64,000 bases of DNA from PALSA-1003 sp963741315 (GTDB lineage Bacteria; Pseudomonadota; Gammaproteobacteria; Burkholderiales; Casimicrobiaceae): assembly GCA_963741315.1 (NCBI GenBank), contig CAVUHK010000002.1, positions 248,001 to 312,000 of the forward strand, given 5' to 3'. Below the pieces are notes generated by a model. The model saw only the letters and a program-made list of their open reading frames with translations, did no database searches and was not told the DNA's origin. Of the stretch, positions 1 to 9,377 are shown piece by piece; the stretch's first letter is position 1; each line of letters opens with the position of its first letter. Position numbers and translations under genes: made by a program.

Positions 1-1
1 C

Positions 2-397
2 GCGACGCCGGCCGCGAACGCTCTCGCCCGCGAAGGCATGTCGCTGCTCCTGCGCGTGCTCAATCCCGTCGTCCCGCACATCACGCACGCCTTGTGGGAG
101 CAGCTGGGCTATGCCGCGGCGCACGGCGACATTGTCGATGCGCCGTGGCCGCGGGTCGACCAGGCGGCGCTCGCGCAGGAAGAGATCGAGCTGGTGTTGC
201 AGGTCAACGGCAAGCTCAGGGGTAAACTCACCGTTGCCGCGGGCGCCGACACCGCCACGATCGAGGCCGTGGCGATCGCATCGACGCACGTGCAGCGCGC
301 GATGAACGAAGGGCCGCGCGGCAGTCCCGCCAAGGTGCTGCGCGTCATCGTCGTGCCCAAGCGGCTGGTCAATGTCGTCCTGGCCGCACCGGCCTGA
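2..397 (+). CDS. leuS: Leucyl-tRNA synthetase, C-terminal fragment
   Basis: The reading frame is open from the left edge, so only the last ~131 residues are present. It encodes the anticodon-binding helical domain (PHITHALWEQLG is the typical class Ia motif) and the small C-terminal domain of LeuRS, which charges tRNA-Leu in the cytoplasm. An internal ATG at 38 is not the true start because the homologous frame continues upstream of it. The stop overlaps a possible ATG of the next gene, and leuS-lptE-holA is a conserved order in Beta- and Gammaproteobacteria, which supports the call. The catalytic HIGH/KMSKS part lies outside the window. Confidence 0.93.
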   Translation, partial: ATPAANALAREGMSLLLRVLNPVVPHITHALWEQLGYAAAHGDIVDAPWPRVDQAALAQEEIELVLQVNGKLRGKLTVAAGADTATIEAVAIASTHVQRAMNEGPRGSPAKVLRVIVVPKRLVNVVLAAPA

Positions 398-414
398 TGG
401 CGGAGGGTTCCGTG

Positions 415-1170
415 ATGCGTCCTGACTTTCAAGGCAGCGTCGGCGTCGCGCGACGATGCGCCTGGCAGCGCTATGCCGCGGGTGCGGCCGCGCTGGCCAT
501 CGCGGTCTCGGCGTGCACGCGCAACGAGGACAAGCCGCTGCCGGCCGATGCCAAGGCGCGCACCGAGTTCGTCGATGCGCAGGCCGCGAAGCTGACCGAG
601 TCGGACCGGCGGCAACTCGCACGCTTCATGGCGCGCGTCCAGGCGCAGGAGAAGAGCGGCGGACCGGTACCGACGGTCTCGATCGCCAAGGCGCTGGAAA
701 TGCAGGCAGCCTACGACAAGGCTGTGGGCGAGGCCCAGAAGCGCTATCAGGAGCAGCTTGCCGCGGCCAGCGCGGAAGTACGCGTCGTCGTTCGCGAGCA
801 GGGGCTAGTGAAGGACGACACCGGCAAGTCGCCCTCGGGCAAAGTCCTGCGCTACGTGCTGGACGTGACCAACACCGGCAAACGCACCATCGACCGGCTG
901 GTGCTGCGCGTCGACTTTCGCGACGCGTCGGGCAAGTACCAGGCGTCGGTGCCTGCACTCGAGCTCAAGGGACCACTGAAATCCGGTGACGCGGGACGCA
1001 CGACGCAGCTTCTGCCGCTCAACCCGCAGTATCAGCAGGCCATCCTCGACACAGGCACCGCGCAGATCAGCGCCGCGCCGGCGCAGATCGTCTTCGCCGA
1101 CGGCGAGAAGATCGAACCCGGCGAGCAACTCAAGGCGCTCGAGACGCTGAGCCGCGCGAAGATCGAATAG
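415..1170 (+). CDS. Putative lipoprotein of unknown function
   Basis: Protein of 251 residues with a short basic N-terminus, a hydrophobic stretch and a lipobox ending in VSAC near residue 35, so probably a lipid-anchored periplasmic protein. The ATG at 415 is preferred over one at 397 because GGAGGG at 402-407 sits seven bases ahead of it. The first half is charged and helical; the second half (about residues 120-230) has alternating beta-like segments (LRYVLDVTNTGKRTID) reminiscent of an FxLYD or Ig-like fold. It lies between leuS and lptE with a 2-base gap to lptE, so it is probably cotranscribed. I do not recognise a characterised family. Confidence 0.8.
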   Translation: MRPDFQGSVGVARRCAWQRYAAGAAALAIAVSACTRNEDKPLPADAKARTEFVDAQAAKLTESDRRQLARFMARVQAQEKSGGPVPTVSIAKALEMQAAYDKAVGEAQKRYQEQLAAASAEVRVVVREQGLVKDDTGKSPSGKVLRYVLDVTNTGKRTIDRLVLRVDFRDASGKYQASVPALELKGPLKSGDAGRTTQLLPLNPQYQQAILDTGTAQISAAPAQIVFADGEKIEPGEQLKALETLSRAKIE

Positions 1171-1172
1171 CC

Positions 1173-1727
1173 GTGTCAGGCGCACAGCACAGCCCGCCAT
1201 CGGGCGGCACCCCCCGGCATGCTTCGCATGCTCGCGCGCGCCACCTGCTGGCCGCAATCCTGGTCGCAGGCGCGCTCGCCGGCTGCGGATTTCACCTGCG
1301 CGGCGAGGCGGACTTCGCGTTTTCAACCGTGTACCTCAATTCGCCGGCGACGTCGCCGATGACCACCCCATTGCGGCGTTCGCTGGAAAGCGCCGGCACC
1401 GCCAAGGTCCTGACGACCGCCGAGAGTGCGCAGGTGGTGCTCGACATCAACAGCGTCGAGGACAACAAGCACATCCTGTCGCTGTCGAGCGGGGGTAAGG
1501 TGTTCGAGTTCCTGCTGACCAAGCGCGTCCTGTTCCGCGTGCACGACAAGGACGGCAACGACTGGCTGCCGACCTCGGAAGTCATCGTGCGCCGCACCTA
1601 CACCTACAGCGATACCGAAGCGCTGGCCAAGGAATACGAGGAACAGCGGCTGTGGCGCGAAATGCAGACCGACGCAATACAGCAAATCGTGCGCCGCCTG
1701 CAATCGGCTCGAACCCCGGCCGCGTAA
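1173..1727 (+). CDS. lptE: LPS-assembly lipoprotein LptE
   Basis: LptE plugs the LptD beta-barrel in the outer membrane and helps insert lipopolysaccharide. The 184-residue product has a signal peptide with lipobox LAGC followed by GFHLRGE, the usual start of mature LptE in Betaproteobacteria, and the family's conserved TYTYSDTEALAKEYEEQ segment near the C-terminus. The start is GTG at 1173, two bases after the upstream stop; it gives a slightly long n-region. It is followed 15 bases later by holA, the standard neighbour. Confidence 0.92.
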   Translation: MSGAQHSPPSGGTPRHASHARARHLLAAILVAGALAGCGFHLRGEADFAFSTVYLNSPATSPMTTPLRRSLESAGTAKVLTTAESAQVVLDINSVEDNKHILSLSSGGKVFEFLLTKRVLFRVHDKDGNDWLPTSEVIVRRTYTYSDTEALAKEYEEQRLWREMQTDAIQQIVRRLQSARTPAA

Positions 1728-1742
1728 CCTGATTCGCCCTCG

Positions 1743-2765
1743 ATGCAACTCGCGCCGACGCAGCTCGCCGCGCATCTCGCCAAGGGACTCGCGGCGCTGT
1801 ACATCGTCCACGGCGACGAGCCGCTGCTGGCCATCGAGGCCGGTGACCAGATTCGCGCCGCCGCGCGCGCGGCAGGTTGCACGGAGCGTGAAGTGCTGGT
1901 GGTCGAACCGGGCTTCAAGTGGGACGCCTTCCAGGGCGCCAGCCGCAACCTCGGCCTGTTCGGCGATCGCACCCTGATCGATTTGCGTATTCCCACGGGC
2001 AAGCCCGGCGTCGAAGGTGCGCGCGTGCTCGAAGCGTTCGCGGGCAAGCCCGGGCCCGACTCCGTGCTGTTGATCACGCTGCCGCGACTCGACCGCGCCG
2101 CGCAGGGCAGCGCCTGGTTCACCGCACTCGAGGACGCCGGAGTCGCCATCGCAGTGCAACCGCTGGAGCGCGGCGAAATGCCGGCCTGGATCGCGGGCCG
2201 GTTGGCGCGAGCACAGCAGCGGGCGTCGAGCGAAACCCTGCAGTTCCTTGCCGACACCACCGAAGGCAACCTGCTTGCCGCGCAACAGGAAATCGAAAAA
2301 CTCGCGTTGCTCTTGCCGCCGGGCGAACTCGACGCCGACGCGGTGGAACAGGCGATCGCCGATGTCGCGCGCTTCGACGTCTTCCAGCTCTCCGAAGCGT
2401 GGCTCGCGGGCGATGCCGCGCGCGTCTGCCGGATCCTTGCCGCGCTCGAAGCGGCAGGCGAAGGCGTCCCGCTGTTGGTGTGGCAGCTCGGTGAAGATCT
2501 GCATGCCCTCGCCGCAGTGCTCGCCGCCACCGCCACCGGCACCCCGGTCGCGGTGGCGCTGCGCACGGCCCGCGTGTGGGGCCGGCGCCAGGGCGCGATG
2601 GAGCGCGCCGCGCGGCGGGTGGCGCCCGCGAGCCTGCCGAGCCTGTTGACGCGTCTGGCGCGGCTCGACGCGCTGGCCAAGGGTATCGGCCGTGGCGACG
2701 TGTGGGACGCGTTGCGCGAGCTCGCGCTCGCGCTCGCGGGGCGGCCGCTGGCGATGGCGTCGTAG
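1743..2765 (+). CDS. holA: DNA polymerase III delta subunit
   Basis: Clamp-loader subunit that opens the beta clamp during chromosome replication. The 340-residue length is normal. The N-terminus (LYIVHGDEPLLAIEAGDQIR) is the diagnostic start of HolA, followed by the AAA+-like domain and the C-terminal collar helices. The protein lacks a classical Walker A motif, as expected for delta. ATG 1743 gives the right N-terminus. It follows lptE closely and probably ends the leuS-lptE-holA operon; an MFS gene starts 88 bases downstream. Confidence 0.94.
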   Translation: MQLAPTQLAAHLAKGLAALYIVHGDEPLLAIEAGDQIRAAARAAGCTEREVLVVEPGFKWDAFQGASRNLGLFGDRTLIDLRIPTGKPGVEGARVLEAFAGKPGPDSVLLITLPRLDRAAQGSAWFTALEDAGVAIAVQPLERGEMPAWIAGRLARAQQRASSETLQFLADTTEGNLLAAQQEIEKLALLLPPGELDADAVEQAIADVARFDVFQLSEAWLAGDAARVCRILAALEAAGEGVPLLVWQLGEDLHALAAVLAATATGTPVAVALRTARVWGRRQGAMERAARRVAPASLPSLLTRLARLDALAKGIGRGDVWDALRELALALAGRPLAMAS

Positions 2766-2853
2766 CACGCGGCAGAGCGTCTGGCGACGCAAGAAACATG
2801 ACGACTGCGACGGTTTGTCCCGGGCGCGACCACCGCATCGCGCAGCGACTGCA

Positions 2854-4269
2854 ATGACCACGCCTGATTCCCGCGCCGACACGCGCTTTGCAAGGCATCA
2901 TCGCGGCTGGGTGGTCGCAACGGTGATGATCGGCAGCGTGTCGACCATGATCGCGGCGACGATCATCAATGTCGCCTTTCCGGCGCTGCAAAAGGAATTC
3001 GGTGTCGGCCACGATTCGCTGCAGTGGATCGCGACCGGCTTTCTCGCGGCAACGACGACGACCATGCTGGCCACCGCGTGGCTGGTCGAATCGTTCGGAC
3101 AGCGCCGGGTTTTTATCGCGGCGCTCACCATCTTCCTCGCGGCTTCGGTGCTCGGGGCGGTGAGCTGGAACACCGAGTCGCTGATCGTCGCGCGCGTGCT
3201 GCAGGGCGCGTCAGGCGGGGTCCTCCAGCCGTTGTCGATGATCGCGCTCTTCGAGGTGTTTCCGCCGCACCGGCGCGGCGCGGCGATGGGCATGTTCGGG
3301 TTTGGCGTCGTGCTGGTGCCAGCGGTGGGTCCGGCGATCGGCGGCCTGCTGCTGGAATCGTTCGGCTGGCGCTCGATCTTCCTTCTGCCGGTGCCGTTCT
3401 GCATCGTTGCAGTCATCATGGGAACCCGCTTCCTCCCGCGACGCGTTCGGACGGGTTCGCGCCAGCCATTCGACTGGACGGGCAGCGCCCTGCTCGCGGT
3501 CGCGCTGCTCGCGTTGCTCAATGTCCCTGTTGTCGGACATCGCTACGGCTGGGGCTCGCTCGCGCTGGCTCTGACCGCGTTGCTGACCCTGGCGCTGGTC
3601 GGCGCCTTCGTCGCCTGGGAATTGCGCGCTCGCGCGCCGTTGCTGGCGATCAAGCTGTTCGCCGTCAGTGGCTTTCGTGCAGCGACCTTGGTGTCCTTTG
3701 CCTACGGCGTCGGCCTGTTCGGGACGACATACCTGATCCCGGTGTTCGTGCAGGACATCGCCGGCTTCACCCCCGCGCAGGCGGGCTATCTGCTGCTGTG
3801 GCCGGGGATTGCGCTGGGCATCACCATCGTGCTCGCCGGGCGACTCGCTGATCATATCGATCCGCGCTGGATCGTCGCGGCGGGGCTCGCCTTCTTTGGC
3901 TTGTCGAGCCTGCTGATGGCGTTCACCAACGCCCGGACCGGATTCGCGATACTGGTGGTGTGGCTGGTCATCGGCCGCGTCGGCCTGGGCATGATCATTC
4001 CGGCGCTCAATGTCGGTGCGGTCCAGTCGCTGGCCGGCGAATACGTCGCCTACGCGGCGTCATCGGTCAATTTCGTGCGCCAGCTGGGCGGCGCCATCGG
4101 TGTCAACCTGCTTGCCGTTCTGCTCGAATGGCGATTGGGTGTATACACGGGGCAGGGCCGCGCCGTCGTGGCCTTCCAAGAATGCTTCTGGGTCGTTACG
4201 ATCGCGTTTGCGGCGGCGATCATCCCCGCTCTGGCCATCCGCAAGCATGTGGCAGGCAGCAGCCCATAG
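2854..4269 (+). CDS. MFS transporter, DHA2 (EmrB/QacA-like) drug efflux family
   Basis: Inner-membrane proton antiporter of 471 residues, with about 14 hydrophobic segments as in the DHA2 family. The N-terminal half carries IINVAFPALQKEFG, the characteristic TM1 region, and VPAVGPAIGGLL, the motif C of antiporters. ATG 2854 is chosen because the protein homology begins at MTTPDSRAD; the frame stays open upstream but reads holA sequence out of phase. No membrane-fusion partner (EmrA-like) is adjacent, so it may work alone or with a distant partner. The substrate cannot be told from sequence. A universal stress gene follows after 11 bases. Confidence 0.88.
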   Translation: MTTPDSRADTRFARHHRGWVVATVMIGSVSTMIAATIINVAFPALQKEFGVGHDSLQWIATGFLAATTTTMLATAWLVESFGQRRVFIAALTIFLAASVLGAVSWNTESLIVARVLQGASGGVLQPLSMIALFEVFPPHRRGAAMGMFGFGVVLVPAVGPAIGGLLLESFGWRSIFLLPVPFCIVAVIMGTRFLPRRVRTGSRQPFDWTGSALLAVALLALLNVPVVGHRYGWGSLALALTALLTLALVGAFVAWELRARAPLLAIKLFAVSGFRAATLVSFAYGVGLFGTTYLIPVFVQDIAGFTPAQAGYLLLWPGIALGITIVLAGRLADHIDPRWIVAAGLAFFGLSSLLMAFTNARTGFAILVVWLVIGRVGLGMIIPALNVGAVQSLAGEYVAYAASSVNFVRQLGGAIGVNLLAVLLEWRLGVYTGQGRAVVAFQECFWVVTIAFAAAIIPALAIRKHVAGSSP

Positions 4270-4280
4270 AGGAGTCAGGC

Positions 4281-4724
4281 ATGTATCGCAAAATTCTCGT
4301 CGCCTACAACGGCACCCCGGAATCGCGCCTTGCGCTCGATGAACTGGTGCGCATCGCGCCCGACACCTCGGTCGAAGTGCACCTCGCCGGCGTCGTCCAC
4401 TATCCGTCGGCGTACCTGCTGGCGGGCGAATACGTACCCGAGGTCGCGCTCGCCGACGAGCGCGAACACATGGAGACGGACCTCAAGGACGCGCACGCGC
4501 TGCTCGCCGGCAAGGGCCTCAAGGTCAACGATCACCTCGTCGTCGGCGAGCCCGTGGACGTGCTGACCAAGCTGGTCAGCGAGCTCGGCATCGAACTGCT
4601 GATACTGGGGCATCCACGCAGCAAGTCCTTCGCGCTGCGCTGGTGGCGCGGCTCGGTCGATACGATGCTCATCGAACGCGTCCGCTGCAGCATCCTCATC
4701 GCGGCCGGCGCCACCAGGACCTGA
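4281..4724 (+). CDS. Universal stress protein UspA family
   Basis: Single-domain cytoplasmic USP of 147 residues starting with the typical MYRKILVAYNGTPES beta1-loop. AGGAGT lies just before ATG 4281. The C-terminal nucleotide-binding loop reads GHPRSKSF...RGSVD; the canonical G-2x-G-9x-G(S/T) spacing is not kept exactly (Arg at the second Gly position), so ATP binding is uncertain. It probably shares a transcript with the MFS pump upstream. Role inferred only from family: stress survival. Confidence 0.87.
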   Translation: MYRKILVAYNGTPESRLALDELVRIAPDTSVEVHLAGVVHYPSAYLLAGEYVPEVALADEREHMETDLKDAHALLAGKGLKVNDHLVVGEPVDVLTKLVSELGIELLILGHPRSKSFALRWWRGSVDTMLIERVRCSILIAAGATRT

Positions 4725-4741
4725 GGTGAACTGAGGCGACG

Positions 4742-5482
4742 CTAGGGTCGCGGCGGCCCGACGCTGATGTCGCCGTAGAACGCCTCGGCATCGCCGCCGG
4801 TGTTGTCGGTATCGGTGAGCACTTCGATCGCGGTCACGTTGCCCGGTTCTTCGCCGAACGCTTTCTTGTAGTCGTCGACGAGGTTGCGGGTGAAGCTGTG
4901 CCATTTGCCGAGACCCTGGTCGTCGACCGAGAGCGCGATCATCTTGATGCGCGAGGTCCGGTTGCTGGTCGTGATCGAGCCGAGCGGCACCTTGTTGCCC
5001 CAGATGTACATCAGCAAGGCATACGGAAACGGATGCCCCGACGCAGACTGCGCGGTCGACGCCGCGATGCGATCCTTGATACCCAATTTCGAGCTGTCGC
5101 CGGTGAACGAAACCATGACCCGGACCGGCGAGTCCTCCTTGCTCTGGTCGGCGTTGTTGGCATCGGGAATCCCCTGCGCGACTTTCCAGCGCCAGGAAAT
5201 CGTCGGAAACTGGTGCGGATCGAAATCCACCTTGGTCGCGAGCACCGATGCCGAGCCATGCGCCATCGCCCGCAGGACCACGGTACCGTCTTCGGTGACC
5301 ACCATGTATTCGGTGTTCTTCTTGAACGATGCCAGCGGCACGTTCTTCCATTCGCCGGGTGGCGCACCGGCGGGTTTCGCCGTCGAGAATTTCTGGATCT
5401 CGGGCGCCTGCTGCGCCCCTGCCACGCTTGCCATCAGTGCCCACGCCAACCCCGTACCCAGCATCCCCATCCGCATCGTCAT
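4742..5482 (-). CDS. DUF3047 family exported protein
   Basis: Protein of 246 residues with a signal peptide (GMLGTGLAWALMASVAGA then QQAPE). The body matches what I know of DUF3047: a beta-rich periplasmic domain with TISWRWKV, RVMVSFTG and YIWGNK blocks. No catalytic function is established for the family. ATG 5482 is chosen because GGAG sits about nine bases upstream; it overlaps the stop of the upstream phosphoesterase gene in an ATGA junction, implying translational coupling. Last gene of a six-gene minus-strand run. Confidence 0.8.
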   Translation of the reverse strand: MTMRMGMLGTGLAWALMASVAGAQQAPEIQKFSTAKPAGAPPGEWKNVPLASFKKNTEYMVVTEDGTVVLRAMAHGSASVLATKVDFDPHQFPTISWRWKVAQGIPDANNADQSKEDSPVRVMVSFTGDSSKLGIKDRIAASTAQSASGHPFPYALLMYIWGNKVPLGSITTSNRTSRIKMIALSVDDQGLGKWHSFTRNLVDDYKKAFGEEPGNVTAIEVLTDTDNTGGDAEAFYGDISVGPPRP

Positions 5483-6936
5483 TGCAAAGTCTCCGGCACG
5501 CAGCGCGTCTTGGTGTCGCGCAAAGTGCATGTAGTGAAAAGTTGACCGAATTGATCCCTGGCCTCGATGTGCCAGCCTGTCGCGGGCTCGCGCCCGATGG
5601 TCAGGAAACCAGGCCGGTTGGTCGACACGATACTACCGATTCGCGCACCGGGTACAGGTGTCGCACCCGGTGGCAGTTCGCGCGGCAAAGGCACATCGGC
5701 CCATGCCCCGCCGTTGCCCGATATCAGTTGAGTCGGCTGCGCCGTGACGTAGCTTACAGTCTCAAACAGGTGCACGTGGCCCGAGAGCTGCGCCTGCACG
5801 CTATCCGGGAACATGCGCTCGCCGTTGATCGGCGCGAGCACCGACTGCAGCGAGCCGTTGCCTGGATAGAGTCCGGTCGGTGTGAGCGATGGATTGGGCG
5901 CGAAGCCGAGCACCGGATGGTGGTTGGCGAAAATGCTTTGCGGCACGCGGCGACCGAGCGCGAAAGCCTGCTGCATCTGCGCGTAGTAGATCTTGTACAT
6001 CGGGTCGGTCGCGGCGAGCGGCGCGACACCGACCTTGGACGAATCGAAGACCAGGAACTGCGCATCGCTTCCATACGGGACCGCGTAGGGATCGCTGTAG
6101 TCGCCGGTCTTGTCGTTGGCGGGATCGTTGCAGTCGCGCCCCGCCTGCAGCGGCCGCGGATCGAGGAAACGCCACCAGCCCTGCCCGGCCCGATTGCAGG
6201 ACTCGTGATTGCCGCGCACGACGATCCACGGCGCGGCGGCGAGCAGTGCACGCGCCGGCGTGAACAGGTCGGCGTCCCAGGTGTCCCAGCCGTAGCCCCA
6301 GGGGCTGCCCGCGCAGCCGGCGTCATTGGCCGGGCACTCGTTTTCGCGATAGTGATAGTCGCCCACGTGAATGACCAGGTCGGGCTGCGCGGCCGCCGCG
6401 GCTGCGACGACCTGCGCAAATGGCCACGCTGCACGGTCGTTGCACGCCTGGAAGACCGCCGACGGCGTCTGGAGGCGGCACCCGGTGTCGCCGATGACCA
6501 CGATGCGCCGTGGATTGCGTTGCGGCATCGGCAGAGCGTGGCCGCCGACGCCGGCGCGCAGCGCGCCGGGCGGCAGGCTGCGTTCGCAGGTCAGCACCGG
6601 AAACGCCGAAGGTTTCGACTGTGCCCGCGCGCTCACCGTCGGACGCAAGGCAATGGTCGCCGGCGGCGCGCGCACCGTCATTGCCGACGCCACGCCATCG
6701 ATGTCGATGACGGGACACGCCGGCGCCACGGTGATCACGCGCGCCACCGCGACGCCGTCCTCGCCGAGCACGACAAACGCCGCGCGGATCGGGTCGGCGT
6801 TGGCATCGATGGGCGGTGTCACGGGAGGCGTCGCACACGAAGCAAGCAGCCCGGCCACGACCAGCGCCGCCGCAAGTGTCTGACGCTGGCCGTCATAACA
6901 TTGCGAACGCGCGATATCCAATGCCGGGTCCCTCAT
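5479..6936 (-). CDS. Lipoprotein metallophosphoesterase (calcineurin-like)
   Basis: Protein of 485 residues with a lipobox (LVVAGLLASC) about 30 residues in, so probably anchored in the cell envelope. The catalytic core holds the whole dimetal phosphoesterase set in order: VVIGDTGC, HVGDYHY, VVRGNHES, ANHHPV and SGHVHLFE. About 150 residues precede the core and may form a separate domain. Start ATG 6936 fits the signal peptide; the frame is open further up but reads rsmE out of phase. Likely hydrolyses a periplasmic phosphoester; substrate unknown. Overlaps DUF3047 by four bases. Confidence 0.85.
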   Translation of the reverse strand: MRDPALDIARSQCYDGQRQTLAAALVVAGLLASCATPPVTPPIDANADPIRAAFVVLGEDGVAVARVITVAPACPVIDIDGVASAMTVRAPPATIALRPTVSARAQSKPSAFPVLTCERSLPPGALRAGVGGHALPMPQRNPRRIVVIGDTGCRLQTPSAVFQACNDRAAWPFAQVVAAAAAAQPDLVIHVGDYHYRENECPANDAGCAGSPWGYGWDTWDADLFTPARALLAAAPWIVVRGNHESCNRAGQGWWRFLDPRPLQAGRDCNDPANDKTGDYSDPYAVPYGSDAQFLVFDSSKVGVAPLAATDPMYKIYYAQMQQAFALGRRVPQSIFANHHPVLGFAPNPSLTPTGLYPGNGSLQSVLAPINGERMFPDSVQAQLSGHVHLFETVSYVTAQPTQLISGNGGAWADVPLPRELPPGATPVPGARIGSIVSTNRPGFLTIGREPATGWHIEARDQFGQLFTTCTLRDTKTRCVPETLQ

Positions 6937-6976
6937 CGAAGCAGCCGCGATTCTAACGTGTCGTCGCGTACCCGGC

Positions 6977-7708
6977 TCATCGCCAATCGCCCCATAAAGC
7001 GTTGAGCGCCGAGAGCGCCGCCAGCGCCGCCGTTTCCGTACGCAGCACGCGCGGCCCCATGCGCACGGCGCGAAACTGCGCGCGCAGTGCCGCAGCGGCC
7101 TCGTCGGTGGTAAGTCCGCCTTCGGCGCCGACCAGCAATTCGATCGCGCCTTCGGGACGGTCGAGTTCGCCGATCGCCTGCTCCGCATCCGGCGCGAACA
7201 GCAGGCGCAGCGAGGCCTGCGTCGGTGCGCGCAGCCAGTCGTGCAGGTCCTGCAGCGGCAACACTTCCGGTACTCGATTGCGGCCACATTGCTCGCACGC
7301 CGATACCGCGACCTGCTGCCAGTGCGCGAGGCGCTTGTCGGCGCGCGCGGCGTCGAGGCGGGTCACGCTGCGCGCGGTCGCGACCGGTTGCACCGCGGCT
7401 GCACCGAGCTCGACCGATTTCTGCAGCGCGAAGTCCATGCGCTCGCCGCTGGCCAGGCCTTGTACTACGGTGATGTACAGCGGCGATTCGCGCTCGACGT
7501 CGCGCCACGCGCCGATGCGCGCAACCGCGGCGCGCGCATCGGCGCGCTCGAGCGTCGCGGCATATTCTCCGCCCTCGCCATTGAAAAGCGTGATCGTATC
7601 GCCGGGCTTGAGCCTCAACACGCGCAGCGCATGGTGCGCGGCACCTTGCGGCAGCTCGATCGTTGCGCCTGCCGCCAACGGCAGCGGACAGTAAAAGCGC
7701 GCCGTCAC
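6977..7708 (-). CDS. rsmE: 16S rRNA (uracil-1498-N3)-methyltransferase
   Basis: RsmE, a SPOUT-fold enzyme that methylates N3 of U1498 in 16S rRNA. Length 243 residues is standard. Seen: an N-terminal PUA-like domain (HHALRVLRLKPGD), then the SPOUT knot with VGAEGGLTTDEAA and LRTETAALAAL, the SAM-binding signatures. Start is GTG 7708, overlapping the TGA of the GNAT gene (GTGA junction), which fixes the start and suggests coupled translation. Confidence 0.94.
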   Translation of the reverse strand: MTARFYCPLPLAAGATIELPQGAAHHALRVLRLKPGDTITLFNGEGGEYAATLERADARAAVARIGAWRDVERESPLYITVVQGLASGERMDFALQKSVELGAAAVQPVATARSVTRLDAARADKRLAHWQQVAVSACEQCGRNRVPEVLPLQDLHDWLRAPTQASLRLLFAPDAEQAIGELDRPEGAIELLVGAEGGLTTDEAAAALRAQFRAVRMGPRVLRTETAALAALSALNALWGDWR

Positions 7709-8562
7709 GTCGTCGCGGGGAACAGCGCGAAGTGATAGTGGTCGGCGACGGGCCGGTAGCCGATGCGCTGGTAGATGCTGTTGCTGGTGGGATTGGCCAC
7801 ATCGGTGGTCAGGAAGATGGCTCGCTTGCCGCGCGCGAAGAGTTCGCGCGACAAATCCGCGACCAGCGCCGACGCGTAGCCTTTGCCGCGAAACCGCGGT
7901 GGCGTGTAGACGGGGGCGATGCGCACGGTGTCGCTCGCATCGGCGCCGTAACCCGCGTACGCGACGGGCCCGGCGTCGTCCCAGATGCGCACCTGGCCGT
8001 TGCCGATACGGTTGTGCGCGCGTCGCCGCGTCTGCTCCTCGGTTTCCGGAAGCTCGACCTCGGCGACGAACGCCACGTTCCATTCGACCAGCGTTTCCAA
8101 CTCGGAGTCCAGCGGCAACCGCGCACGGCCGTTCGCCGCGAATATCGGCGGCGACTGTGTCAGTTCGAAGTGGCGCAGGTGAAAGCGCAACATATGCGCC
8201 TGGCCGGTGCACTCGCGCCAGCTGCGCGAGAAGGATTCGCACGACGCCAACGGTCCGACCACGGAATTGGGCGTGCGCGCGCGCTCGGCCATGTCGGCGG
8301 CGATCATGGCGCATGCGCGATCCGGGCCGGAGGTGACGAGCACGCCGCCCATCGGATTATGGAATGCCGCGGCAACGACGGCACCATGTGCGCTCACCGT
8401 CGCCCAGTAGCATCCGGCATCGTCATCCTGCGGCGCGACGAGGATCCGCTCGGCCGGGAGGTAGAGCATGCTGTTCTCGGCTTCGGCGGCACGCAAGAAT
8501 TTCCCAGCCGCGGCGAGAAAGCCTCCGGGCTCGTCGTAGGCCACCAGTTCGAAAGCGGTCAT
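7705..8562 (-). CDS. GNAT family N-acetyltransferase
   Basis: Protein of 285 residues. The C-terminal half (about residues 170-280) is a GNAT fold with the acetyl-CoA loop RFRGKGYASALVADLSRE and the following NPTSNSIYQRIGYRPV signature. The N-terminal half looks like a degenerate or regulatory GNAT-like domain found in two-domain FR47-type proteins. Substrate unknown. ATG 8562 overlaps the upstream hydrolase stop (ATGA) and its own stop overlaps the rsmE start, so it is embedded in a coupled operon. Confidence 0.87.
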   Translation of the reverse strand: MTAFELVAYDEPGGFLAAAGKFLRAAEAENSMLYLPAERILVAPQDDDAGCYWATVSAHGAVVAAAFHNPMGGVLVTSGPDRACAMIAADMAERARTPNSVVGPLASCESFSRSWRECTGQAHMLRFHLRHFELTQSPPIFAANGRARLPLDSELETLVEWNVAFVAEVELPETEEQTRRRAHNRIGNGQVRIWDDAGPVAYAGYGADASDTVRIAPVYTPPRFRGKGYASALVADLSRELFARGKRAIFLTTDVANPTSNSIYQRIGYRPVADHYHFALFPATT

Positions 8563-9371
8563 GGTGCGACTTCGGCAGGTTGCCGCAGAAATTCGCGCAG
8601 CGCGTCGAGGACCGCATCGGGCGCCTCGGCCATCAGGCTGTGCCCGCAATCGGGAATCGTCATCACGATTGGCGAGTCGAGCGCAGCGATCAAGGCCCGT
8701 GAGTTTTTCGGTGGCGCCATCTGGTCTCGCTCACCCAGCAGCATCAATACCGGGCAGCGCAACGCCGCCGCGGCCGCGAGGCCGCCGGAATATTCGTGGC
8801 AGGCGAGCAGATCGGTATGCAGCACCCCAGGCGCGCAACGCTCCATCAGCCGCATGCCGTTGCCGGTCATCCACATGCCGGGTTGCTGATTGCCGCCCAA
8901 CTGGTGCGCGGCGGAATAGCTCCAGCCGGTGATCAGTTCGTAGGCGAGATGGTCATTGGCGCGCGCCGCGTCCAGCAGCACGTCGGCCACCGGCATGGGC
9001 ACCGATGGTCCGAGCAGCGCCAGTCGCGACACGCGCGAGGGATGACGACCCGCGGCGTCGAGCGCCGCAAGTGCGCCAAGGCTGTAGCCGATCAGCGTCG
9101 CCTGCGCGACGCCCGCCGCATCCAGCACCGCGATGAGCCAGTCGGCAATACCGGCGACCGACGCGAGCGCCGGGCCCGCACTGCGACCATGGCCCGGCAA
9201 GTCGAGCGCAAGGACGTTGCAGCCGTGATGCGCGAAGTAGCGCGATTGCAGCGCCCAGATGCTGTGATCGAGCGCGGCACCATGGACGAAAACGAGTGTC
9301 GGCAATGCCGGGTCCTGCGCCCGAGCGCCGGTGTACGCATAGACGGCGTGGCCGTCGACGGCGAGCCGCAT
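8559..9371 (-). CDS. Alpha/beta hydrolase
   Basis: Protein of 270 residues with a full alpha/beta-hydrolase catalytic set: oxyanion-hole HGAALDHS, nucleophile elbow GYSLGAL, acidic residue in LLGERDQM and the catalytic His in PDCGHSLM. DLPGHGRS is the family's beta4 motif. Probably a cytoplasmic esterase or C-C bond hydrolase; the substrate cannot be told. It lies 6 bases after the metY-like gene and is coupled to the GNAT gene. Confidence 0.87.
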   Translation of the reverse strand: MRLAVDGHAVYAYTGARAQDPALPTLVFVHGAALDHSIWALQSRYFAHHGCNVLALDLPGHGRSAGPALASVAGIADWLIAVLDAAGVAQATLIGYSLGALAALDAAGRHPSRVSRLALLGPSVPMPVADVLLDAARANDHLAYELITGWSYSAAHQLGGNQQPGMWMTGNGMRLMERCAPGVLHTDLLACHEYSGGLAAAAALRCPVLMLLGERDQMAPPKNSRALIAALDSPIVMTIPDCGHSLMAEAPDAVLDALREFLRQPAEVAP

Positions 9372-9377
9372 GACGCG

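Noticed and set aside
38..397. ATG 38 as a start for a short protein
   Set aside because: LeuRS homology continues in frame to the left edge, so it is an internal Met.
1323..2882. 519-codon open frame on the minus strand
   Set aside because: Complete overlap with lptE and holA, which have clear family motifs; composition is that of a shadow frame.
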